Origin: Ananas comosus
Lineage: Eukaryota; Streptophyta; Magnoliopsida; Poales; Bromeliaceae
Length of the DNA: 64,000 nucleotides
Assembly (NCBI RefSeq): GCF_001540865.1
Contig: NC_033625.1
Location: forward strand, 9,885,996-9,949,995
Direction: 5' to 3'
Of the stretch, positions 22,527-31,685 are shown one piece after another (the stretch's first letter is position 1; each line of letters begins with the position of its first letter). The notes below the pieces were generated by a model, which was given only the letters and a program-made list of their open reading frames with translations, had not been told where the DNA came from and ran no database searches. The position numbers were made by a program, and so were the translations under genes.

Positions 22527-24982
22527 CGCCTCCCGCAGGACATCGGGGCCTATCACCGCTCGCTTGTATAGGAGATCAACACTTCCGCCCGTAAAGGACT
22601 TCGAACGGTGCCATCTCAACACTAGCTTGGTAACTATTATTGTAGGCGAACTCGGCCATAGGTAGGTGACTTGCCCAACTACCCTTATAGTCAATGACAC
22701 ACACTCGCAACATATCCTCCAGAATCTGAATGGTTCTCTCCGATTGCCCATCTGTCTGAGGATGAAATGCGGTACTGAAATCGAGCCGTGTGCCAAGTGC
22801 CTCCTGCAGGTTCTTCCAAAAATGTGAAGTGAATCGGGGGTCTCGATCCGACACAATTGATTTCGAAACCCCGTGCAACCTTACCACTTCATCAAGGTAC
22901 ACCTGCGCTAATTTATCACCCGACCAAGTAGTGTGAATCGGTAGAAAATGCGCTGACTTAGTCATGCAGTCCACAATAACCCAAATCGCGTCGTGGCCAC
23001 CCGTCGAGCGAGGCAAGCCGACCACGAAATCCATCGTTATGTCCTCCCACTTCCAAACATGAATGGGCAGGCTCTGAAGTTTCCCCACTGGAAATCGGCG
23101 CTCCGCCTTAACTTGTTGGTATACAAGGCACTGCGCCACGAAGCATCCAATATCCGCTTTCATTCCCGGCCACCAGTACTGTATCTTTAGGTCCTGGTAC
23201 ATCTTGGTGCCGCCCGGGTGGATACTATAGGGAGTCCGATGCGCTTCTTGCAAAATCAGCTTTCGGACCACCACGTCCACCCTCGATGTCGCGCCACACT
23301 TTTTGGAGGTTAGGGTCTGCAGGTTATAGGTTCTTGATTTTCTCCAACAAGGTCGGTTGAACAACGAGAGCCGATAACATAGCCGGAACCCCCGAAGCCA
23401 CTATTTCGAGATCCAATCGCTTCATTTCCTTGCATAGAGGACTCTGCGTCGTGACCTTCTGCGCGAGGTTTTCCACCGACTTCTTGCTAAGGGCATCGGC
23501 GACCTCATTCGCCTTCCCGGGGTGGTAGAGGATTGTAACATCATAATCCTTCAGCAGTTCTAACCACCGCCGTTGCCGCATATTCAGCTCCTTTTGCGTA
23601 AACAGATACTTTAGACTCTTGTGGTCAGTATATATCTCGCAGCGCGCGCCGTATAAGTAATGCGTCCACAACTTGAGAGCAAATACCACCGCGGCTAACT
23701 CCAAGTCGTGGATAGGGTAGTTCTTCTCGTAGCTTTTCAACTGACGGGATGCATAAGCGATCACCTTCCCACCTTGCATCAGAACATACCCTAATCCCGA
23801 ATAAGATGCATCGCTATAGACCACGAAGTCTTCACCTTGCACCGGTAAGGCGAGTACCGGAGTCGAAGTTAGCTTTTCCTTCAACTCTTTGAAACTCCGG
23901 TCGCACTCGTCACTCCAGACGAACTTTGCCCTTCTGTGTCAAATGGGTAAGTGGAATCACGATTTTCGAGAAACCCTCCACAAACCGTCTATAATAGCCC
24001 GCCAAGCCCACGAAGCTTCGGACCTCCGTGACATTTGTTGGGCGCGGCCAATCCTTGATTGCCTCAACCCTCCCCGGGTCTATGGAAACTCCACCCTCAG
24101 AAATCACATGCCCTAGAAGTGCGACTTCTCGGAGCCAAATGTCACACTTCTTTAGCTTAGCATATAGCTTCTCCTCCCGAAGGACTTGAAGCACTAATCT
24201 CAAATGCTCGGCATGCTCCTCGTCATTGCGAGAATAGACCAATATGTCGTCTATGAAAACTACGACAAATCGGTTCAGAAACTCCTTGAAGACACGATTC
24301 ATCAAATCCATGAACACCGCCGGGGCATTCGTAAGTCCAAAAGGCATGACCGTGAATTCATAGTGCCCATACCGCATGCGGAACGCGGTCTTCTGAACAT
24401 CTTCTGGCTTAATCTTCAATTGGTGATAGCCGGACTGCAAGTCTATCTTTGAGTACACACACGACCCCTACAATTGGTCGAACAAGTCGTCGATTTGGGG
24501 AAGTGGGTACTTATTCTTAATCGTGGCTCTGTTCAACTCACGATAATCCACACAGAGTCGGAACGATCCTTCCTTCTTCCGCACAAACAACACCGGGGCT
24601 CCCCACGGCGATACGCTTGGCCGGATAAATTGCTTGTCGAGGAGGTCTTGTAATTGATTCCTCAACTCCTTTAGTTCCGCCGACGCCATTCTATACGGAG
24701 CCTTCGAGATCGGCACGGTACCGGGAATCAAGTCTATGATGAACCCGATCTTCCAATCCGGCGGTATCCCCAACAACTCCGAGGGAAATACATCTAGGAA
24801 CTCCCGTACTACCGACAACTCCTTCAAGGTCGAAGCCATTCGGTCTACCTCCACAACGGTTGCTAAGTAGGCTGTGCACCCGCTGTTAACCAACTTCCGC
24901 GCTCTCGTCGTCGACACCGTCGTGATGAAGCACGAGCTTCGACAAGCCCGATACGTGAACTCCTCTTATCCGGGCTCACGAA
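22527..24982 (-). pseudogene. pol: RT, RNase H and integrase core of element C
   Basis: Minus strand, in order: the spacer after PR; RT with [49 protein letters not shown] and FIDDILVYS (the Y/F-x-DD catalytic box); RNase H with [15 protein letters not shown] and YTDHKSL (catalytic Asp, Glu and Asp present); integrase with an HHCC-type finger whose last Cys is Tyr (QCLVYQQVKAE) and a D,D-35-E core (ITMDFVVGLP, IVSDRDPRF, DGQSERTIQ). Damage: TAA near 24965 and TAG near 24465, each where Gln is usual; a frameshift near 23925; a deletion and frame changes in the RNase H-integrase linker near 23340; further frame change near 22570. The Del/Tekay affiliation comes from family knowledge of these blocks and of the chromodomain. 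Confidence 0.92.
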
Positions 24983-24987
24983 AGGTA

Positions 24988-26162
24988 TGTTACAGATTTT
25001 ATGTTGGCATATTTCGTAAAGTTAGTCGGAGTTTTGAATGTTTGAAGAAGAAGAGATGAAGATCAAAGACTCGAAGACTCAAAACATGAATGCACAATGC
25101 TCGGTAAGTTTAAATACCATTGATGATGATTTATAAATGTTTAAAAGTGTTTGGAAGACTTAGATTGTATTAAAATGCTAAATCTGAACGTTTTAGTGTT
25201 CTGGGACCGGTCCCTGAGATGAGAGACCGGTCCCTGAGGGTCCTCTATGCGTGGAAAGTTGAGGCAACCGGTCTCTGAAAAGTGAGACCGGTTCCAGAGC
25301 GAGAGACCAGTCTCTGGAATGAGAGACCTGTTCCCGAAGCCTGTGTTTTCAGGCACGCAACGAGGGACCGGTCTCCCACTCGAGGGACCGGTCTCCCAAA
25401 GACCGGTCTCCTCGAGAAGACCGGTCCCTGAGGACGACGTCAGTTTTTAAAATTAGGTTTTTGCAATCCTAGTCTGTTTCTAAGTCTTCTAAACCTATAA
25501 ATAAGATGTAGGGGTGTTTCTAAAAAGGAATGAAGGCATAGAATATTATTTTGAAACCCTAGAAACTTGTTGGGTGCATTCTTTCTTCTCTCGAACAACA
25601 AGTTTCTATTGGATCAATTCTTGAAACCCTAATTTCTTGTTCTTCATGGAGAATTGATCCGGCTATTGCTTAGAAACATCTTCTATGGTTCTTTAATGAT
25701 TGTCTAAGCAATAAATCATCATCAATCTTGGTATTCTTGCTCCGGACGGAGTGTGCTCGTGGATTCGAGTGGGCGTCATGGATTCGGCGTGATCAAGGCT
25801 TCGTGGATTCGAAGTGTGGACGTTTCGTGGATTCGGGACGTGGCGTTCGTGGATTCGGACGTGGGGCGTGGACAACCCGTTGGTGTGCGCGAGATCCGGA
25901 GAAGATAAAAGAGAGGTTTGAGTCCGTGGAATCGGTAAATCACCTTGTAATCTTTTATTCTTAGTGAATTGTTATTGCGTGTTGGTCCCGTGGTTTTTTA
26001 CTCCTAGTTGGAGTTTTCCACGTAAATCTCGATGTGATTTTTATTTTTTCGCATTTACTGTTATCGCATTGAGCTTTGTGGTTTTCGGCTTTACACCTAT
26101 TCACCCCCCTCTAGGTGTTAGATACAATCTAGATCGATCCCTGGGCTACCCCAAAACTTACA
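24988..26162 (+). repeat. 5' LTR of copia element E
   Basis: 1175 bp, TGTTACAGATTTTATG to CCCCAAAACTTACA. U3 has an array of GACCGGTC palindromes (25200-25430) like that in the Ty3/gypsy LTRs. A TATA-like CCTATAAATAAG lies at about 25492. Part of the array reads ACCAGT or ACCTGT where the 3' LTR keeps ACCGGT, which suggests CpG decay. Confidence 0.93.
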
Positions 26163-26164
26163 AT

Positions 26165-26176
26165 TGGTATCAGAGC
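26165..26176 (+). other. Primer binding site of element E
   Basis: TGGTATCAGAGC two bases after the LTR end, complementary to initiator-Met tRNA. Confidence 0.93.
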
Positions 26177-26200
26177 GGGATCTAGATAAATTGTTGTCTA

Positions 26201-27594
26201 ATGGCCGAAGGTGAAAACATTAATCAACCACCGCTCTTCGATGGCACAAACTATGCCTATTGGAAAGTTCACATGAGAGCTTTTCTAATTGCAATCGATG
26301 AGCGCGTTTGGCAATCAATAAAATTTGGATGGAAACATCCTATTGAAAAGGTCGAGAATGTTGAAACGCCAAAACCACGAAACAAGTGGACAAAAGATGA
26401 AAACAAGGCATCTTCGTTTAACGGCAAAGGCATAAACGCTTTATTTAATGCATTGTCTCAAACGGAGTTTACTCGAGTTTCAGCGTGTGGAACCGCCATA
26501 GAAATTTGGGATACTCTACAAGTTATGCATGAAGGAACGAGCTTAGTAAAGGTCTAAAATTTGCAAATGTTAACAAGTAAATTTGATTCAATTTTTATGG
26601 ACAAAAATGAGACCTTTACCGAGTACTATACACGTCTACAAGACGTTGTGAATACATGCGCTAATTTGGGAGAGAAAATCCCGGATGCTAAGGTTGTTAG
26701 AAAGATTCTTCGAACTCTTCCGGAACGCTTTCGGGCAAAGATTGCTACGATAGAAATCGTTAAGCATCCGGACGAGGTGAAAGTCGAAGAATTAGTAGGC
26801 GCCCTACAAACGTATGAGATGACATTTCCTACTAATCAATCTTTTGCCAAGTCTTCTTCTAAAAGTACAAGGGTTGTACTCAAATCGACAAAGAAAGAAG
26901 ACAACGACTCGAATTCCGACGGAGATGTTTTGCTTGCTGACTTCGAACATCAATTAGCGCTCCTCACGAAGAAATTTCGCCTGAATTTCCGAAAGAAGAA
27001 CAATTCGGACAAATCTTCATCTTCGAAGATTAAATCCTTTTCTAAGCATTCTTCTAATTCAATATCTAAGGATAAAAACCTTGCAAAGCCTTTGAAAGAA
27101 AAAGATGATTTTGAAGGGAAAATCCAATGTTACAAGTGTAGAGGCCACGGTCATATTGCAATGGATTGTCCCTCTAAGAAATCATATACAAAGAAGGCTT
27201 TGCAAGCTAAAACTTGGGATGATTCATCTTCAAGTGAATCAAGTTCAAGTGACGAAGGAAAGAATGAACTTGCTTTGTTTACTAACACTTCTTTGCCTTC
27301 GTCTAACGTTGTTTGTTTATCCTCTATTGTTTCTAACTCTAGTATTTCGCCTTCTTTGCATGGGTCATCGAGCGACAAATTGCGAAAGCAAGGAGGAATC
27401 AAACGACGAGGATATAGCGGAAGCGTATCATCAACTTCTTATCGATTCGAAAAAGATGGCCAAACTTAATAAGAAGTTGAGGCGTCGTTTGTTGGATTTT
27501 GAAGAGGAAAACAACAACTTGAAGACAATGAATAAAGCTCTTGAAGAGGAGAAGGAATCGATTTCAAAGAATAACTTAATCTTCCAAGAGAAAT
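26201..27594 (+). pseudogene. gag: Copia gag of element E, one stop and one frameshift
   Basis: This is the gag of a Ty1/copia element with the UBN2-type fold. It starts at the Met at 26201 (MAEGENINQPPLFDGTNYAY) 25 bases after the PBS. Family blocks are seen: LFDGTNYAYWKVHMRAFL, MLTSKFDSIFMDKNETFTEY, ILRTLPERFRAKIATIE, and a single CCHC knuckle CYKCRGHGHIAMDC at 27128-27169. It then has a Ser-rich stretch and, in another frame, a coiled coil (KMAKLNKKLRRRLLDFEEEN, EEEKESISKN). A TAA at 26555-26557 splits the first frame, and a frameshift between about 27170 and 27370 separates the knuckle from the coiled coil. An N lies at 27599. Confidence 0.9.
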
Positions 27595-28441
27595 GTAANT
27601 TTATCAAAATTTTGAAATCAAATTTGATCTCTTGGTGATTAATCTATCTCGGTTGTGTGTGTTGGATATGATAGATGGATATTCGCTAATAGACTAAAAT
27701 TTGTCAAAATTATTTTCAATTGTGAGATTGTCTAATTTAGGGGGAGTTTGGAGTTATTTAAAACAAATAAACTCCTATGTGTAAAAGATATGGAAAGAGT
27801 TACATCCAAAAGGAGTGTGAGAACTACCACCACATGTAGGAAAGAGCTATCACCCCGGTCGTACAGCAAGTGTGTGAAGCTACCACATGAAGATTGAATT
27901 GAATAACCGAAATGGTGTGAAAAAAATTTGAATATTTTAGATTTTTCGGAGTTATAAGGTATTAGGATGAAAAGATGCTCAAAGAGCCACCCCTGGTATC
28001 ATATTAGTTAAATCTCTATCTTGAACGGATTGCGACAAATTGGTGTCAATTTTGCCGAATTTTTAAAAATTATTTTTCGTGAACCGTTACATCTTGATGA
28101 TTTTGAAACATTAGTTCATTTTTTATTTCCAAACTTTGATGTTTCGATGTATTTTGAAATCTTATAATATTTTATCTTCATCATAATGATTTTTGGAGTA
28201 CAACTTTTAATCTTTATAAAATTAACTTGATTTTGAAGGATTTTTTTAAAAAAAATTTCAAAATTTTCGAAATTCGGCAAAGTGTATTGGTCGCCACGGT
28301 TTTAAAACCGGTTACAGGTTTTCGATTTTTCTCCAAACTTTATCAAAACTTCTCCTTTCTCTTAAAACCTGTTACAAGGCACGTTTTTTTTTCTCGACGA
28401 TAAAAGTGGCAAATGAAAAAGAAAAGAAAATAAAAGGGTTA

Positions 28442-28516
28442 ATGGCTTCTGGAAGGAGCAGCAACAATCCGAAGAGGCCACAGTTCTTCAAAGTGCTTCT
28501 TTCTGGTTCTTTCAAA
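28442..28516 (+). pseudogene. Possible captured start of a plant B3-domain gene
   Basis: The frame from the ATG at 28442 reads MASGRSSNNPKRPQFFKVLL then SGSFK. The stretch RPQFFKVLL-x-GSF resembles the first strand of the plant B3 DNA-binding domain (REM-like proteins), which often starts a few residues after the Met. Similarity stops at 28516, after AAAAG, where an exon end would be plausible. It is short (25 codons), so chance or very old ancestry is possible. If real, it is a host gene piece carried inside a retrotransposon. Confidence 0.35.
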
Positions 28517-28654
28517 AGTTGTGGATTGTATGAAGTCTTTGTTAATTTATCCTATTCATGCACTAACATTATTGGTACTCTCTCTGTTTTTGGTACTTTC
28601 TTTTGGCAATTTTTGACAAAATAGGGGAGAGAGATGAGATTTAAGATTTTCATG

Positions 28655-28725
28655 AACAAAGGGGAGAGATTTGCATGAACAAAGGGGGAGAGATTTTCAT
28701 GAACAAAGGGGGAGAGATTTTCATT
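28655..28725 (+). repeat. Three tandem 23-24 bp purine-rich units
   Basis: Units start at 28655, 28678 and 28702 with the pattern AACAAAGGGGGAGAGATT plus TTCATG. Each contains a PPT-like AAAGGGGGAGAG. They lie about 300 bp upstream of the real PPT of element E. Confidence 0.85.
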
Positions 28726-28989
28726 GTTTTTAGAGAAGTTCATTTTTTTGACTAACTTTGTTCGAGGAGAAAGTATTCTTTCTGCAGATTCTCGAAGACT
28801 TAAAGACTCCTTGTGTTTAAGTCATAGAGTTTGTTTAGGAGTTGCAAAATTATAATTTTGTATTTTCTTTGGATTTTTCAACCGAGAAGTTCATTGTTTT
28901 GGTGATGGCAATGAATTTCATTTTTTTTGTTTGGAGAGTTGAGCGTTGTGAGTATTTTGATGTATTTTTGAGTTTTGTCACGAAATTGC

Positions 28990-29002
28990 AAAAGGGGGAA
29001 AT
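28990..29002 (+). other. Polypurine tract of element E
   Basis: AAAAGGGGGAAAT directly before the 3' LTR start TGTTACGG. Confidence 0.85.
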
Positions 29003-30178
29003 TGTTACGGATTTTATGTTGTCATATTTCATGAAGTTAGTCGGAGTCTTGAATGTTTGAAGAAGAAGAGATGAAGATCGAAGACTCGAAGACTCAAAAC
29101 ATGAATGCACAATGCTCGATAAGTTTAAATACCATTGATGATGATTTATAAATGTTTAAAAGTGTTTGGAAGACTTAGATTGTATTAAAATGCTAAATCT
29201 GAACATTTTAGTGTTCTGGGACCGATCCCTAAGATGAGAGACCGGTCCCTGAGGGTCCTCTATGCGTGGAAAGTTGAGGCAACCGGTCTCTGAAAAGTGA
29301 GACCGGTTCCAGAGCGAGAGACCGGTCTCTGGAATGAGAGACCGGTTCCTGAAGCCTGTGTTTTCAGGCACGCAACGAGGGACCGGTCTCGCACTCGAGG
29401 GACCGGTCTCCCAAAGACCGGTCTCCTCGAGAAGATCGGTCCCTGAGGACGACGTCAGTTTTTAAAATTAGGTTTTTGTAATCCTAGTCTATTTCTAAGT
29501 CTTCTAAACCTATAAATAAGATGTAGGGGTGTTTCTAAAACAGAACGGAGGATAAAATATCTTTTTGAAACCCTAGAAACTTGTTGGGTGCATTCTTTCT
29601 TCCCTCGAACAACAAGTTTCTATCGGATCAATTCGTGTAACTCAAAATTTCTCGTTCTTCATAGGGAATTGATCCGGCTATTGCTTAGAAATATCTTCTA
29701 CGGTTTTTTAATGATTGTCTAAGCAATAAATCATCATCAATCTTGGTATTCTTGCTCCGGACGGAGTGTGCTCGTGGATTCGAGTGGATGTCGTGGATTC
29801 GGCGTGATCAAGGCTTCGTGGATTCGAAGTGTGGACGTTTCGTGGATTCGGGACGTGGCGTTCGTGGATTCGGACGTAGGGCGTGGACAACCCGTTGGTG
29901 TGCGCGAGATCCGGAGAAGATAAAAGAAAGGTTTGAGTCCGTGGAATCGGTAAATCACCTTGTAATCTTTTATTCTTAGTGGATTGTTATCGCGTGTCGG
30001 TCCCGTAGTTTTTTACTCCTAGTTGGAGTTTTCCACGTAAATCTCGGTGTGATTTTTATTTTTCCACATTTACTGTTATCGCATTGAGATTTGTGGTTTT
30101 CGGCTTTTACACCTATTCACCCCCCTCTAGGTGTTAGATACAATCTAGATAGATCCCTGGGCTACCCCAAAACTTACA
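29003..30178 (+). repeat. 3' LTR of copia element E
   Basis: 1176 bp; it matches the 5' LTR along its whole length with scattered substitutions. GACCGGTC array at 29216-29450. Followed by TSD AGGTA. Confidence 0.93.
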
Positions 30179-30183
30179 AGGTA

Positions 30184-30665
30184 AGCACCCTGCTCTTGCA
30201 GTCAATCGTCACGTAGTACTTCGAGACCCAATCCATGCCCAATATGACATCGTACTCTTTCAGCTTCTTGAGCACCAACATGCGAATCGGCATTATCCAA
30301 TCGCCTATTTGTACTGGGCACGCTAAACACTCCTTGCGGATCAGAAAATCCCGCCCAGGGCCAGACACACACCAAGTGCTCTTACTAAATTGAAACTCGA
30401 TACCATGCATTTGTGCAAATGGCCTACTTATGAATGAATGCGTGGCACCTGTATCAAACATAGCTCGGGAGCGAACTCCGTTAATTAAAACCATACCTGC
30501 CACCACATGGCGCTCCTCGGGCTCGGCAGGTTCCTCCACTTGAGTTTGAGCGGCGAACACCCACCCGCTCGGTGCCGATCGTGTCACCTCATGTTGGCGA
30601 GGCGCCATCGCGCGTCCCGCTGACACCGCCGTCGGTGGAGTGCGCCGAGGGTGCGGGTGGAACAC
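30184..30665 (-). pseudogene. pol: Protease domain of element C
   Basis: A retropepsin-like aspartic protease, the start of pol. The minus-strand frame shows WVFAAQTQVEEPAEPEERHV as lead-in, then MVLINGVRSRAMFDTGATHS with the catalytic DTGA motif, and KEYDVILGMDWVSKYYVTID, the usual C-terminal block before RT. The frame then meets copia E at 30183 and resumes at 24982 (TFREPG), where the TAA near 24965 follows. The lead-in is joined directly to a gag N-terminal remnant, so most of gag including the zinc knuckles is deleted. Confidence 0.88.
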
Positions 30666-30845
30666 GACCGTCCGTCGCTATCGCAATCGTCGCTGCTAAT
30701 TGCCGCTCCATCAACTCTCGAAGCAGCCCGAATTGACCCGCAAGTGCGGTCACTTGTGCCCGCAACTCCTGCATCTCGTTCGGCCCGGCCTGTGCAGGCA
30801 CCACAGGAGGCTTTGGGGCTCATGCAGGTTCAACTTGCTCGGGCG
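30666..30845 (-). pseudogene. gag: gag N-terminal remnant of element C
   Basis: In one minus frame the sequence reads APKPPVVPAQAGPNEMQELR and then AQVTALAGQFGLLRELMERQ, the coiled-coil-like start typical of these gags. It leads into protease-adjacent sequence near 30640 in another frame. About 1 kb of gag is missing. The right edge ends in foreign LTR sequence, with the word AGGTCAAACCCACCG present twice (30850 and 30895) around about 30 bp of filler. Confidence 0.6.
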
Positions 30846-31060
30846 AAGGTCAAACCCACCGATACTCAAAAATAAGACTTTCTTATTCTTTGTGAGGTCA
30901 AACCCACCGAAACTTCGCTAAAACTCCTTCATTTCGCCGAACGGAGTTGCCCACAATTCTTCTAGCACCCTAAAGGTTACAAGAGAAGAGATACACGAAC
31001 GTTACGAACAACTCTAAGCTCAATCATTAAGCAAATCTAGCAAAGGGGCAAAAACTCACC
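30846..31060 (-). repeat. LTR fragment M (minus), middle part
   Basis: Matches the segment of the A and B LTRs just downstream of the donor-like site (compare 2830-3010), including GTCAAACCCACCGAA, CACCCTAAAGG-type and AAAAACTCACC words. It joins directly to LTR G of opposite orientation at 31060/31061 with no duplication, so this is a deletion or recombination junction. Confidence 0.65.
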
Positions 31061-31685
31061 CTGGTGGGAGAGACCGGTCCCCCCGGAACAGTGCTGCGGC
31101 AGGACTTGAGGTAACCGGTCCCTGGAGGGTAAGACCGATCCCCGAGTACGTTTTCGCGAGGAGAGACCGGTCCCGTGCGGGGAGAGACCGGTTCCCGAAC
31201 GTTGGATTTTCGGGGCAGGCTGAGAGACCGGTCCCAGGTCGGGGAGACCGGTCCCTCAGTCCGAAAACTGCCCAGACCCGGGCAGTGCACAGGTTGGATT
31301 TTTGAGGGACTTAAGTGGATTTTGTTACTTCAAAGAGCCTTAGGGCCATTTCCTCTCCCTCTCACCCTCATTTCTCTCCCTCACATTCTCTATACACTCT
31401 CTAGAAAGAGAAGAAGAAGGAGAAGAAGAAGGAGTTAAAGGAGAGCAAGCTTGGAGGCCTTGGAGCATCTTCCTCTCCCTCATTTCTCACCTTTGGAGGC
31501 TTAGAGCTTGTGGTTGGAGCTTGGTAGTGGATCAATCTTCAACCCTAGAGAATTTTGAGCTTGGTTTTGAGCATTCTAGAGGTAAGTGGCTAGTTTTCTT
31601 CCTTTAGATCCTAGTTTTGAAGCTTTAAACTAGATGAAACCCTAGATTTTGGGATTTATGGCTTAATTTGGGGATTTTTGATTTG

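Larger units (their letters stand above)
27600..28989 (+). other. Internal region of element E with no pol; AT-rich filler
   Basis: About 1.4 kb between gag and the PPT. I find no copia protease, integrase, RT or RNase H motif in any frame. It contains a short B3-like stretch at 28442-28516 and a purine-rich tandem repeat at 28655-28725. The remainder is AT-rich, unrecognised sequence. Confidence 0.7.
24988..30178 (+). mobile_element. Element E: Ty1/copia-type element with gag but no pol
   Basis: Two near-identical LTRs (24988-26162 and 29003-30178), a 5-bp TSD AGGTA (24983-24987 and 30179-30183), a PBS and a PPT define a complete insertion of 5191 bp. It lies between the PR and RT coding parts of element C in the opposite orientation. 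The internal region (26163-29002) codes only for a copia gag. Nothing in 27600-28990 resembles protease, integrase, RT or RNase H. The high LTR similarity indicates recent movement, which must have used enzymes from another element. Confidence 0.93.
18683..30845 (-). mobile_element. Element C: old Ty3/gypsy (Del/Tekay-like) element split by B, D and E
   Basis: Minus-strand order: gag remnant and PR (30845-30184), copia E, PR-RT spacer, RT, RNase H, integrase (24982-22527), solo LTR D, integrase C-terminus and chromodomain (20117-19600), PPT (19529-19540) and 3' LTR (19528-18683, then cut by element B). The 5' LTR, PBS and most of gag are gone: at about 30845 the gag remnant is joined to a foreign LTR piece. 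It hosts three later insertions, so it is one of the oldest elements in the window. Confidence 0.88.

Noticed and set aside
28406..28624. A free-standing 72-codon gene in element E
   Set aside because: Only the middle 25 codons look protein-like; the rest is AT-rich, so it is better treated as a possible captured fragment.
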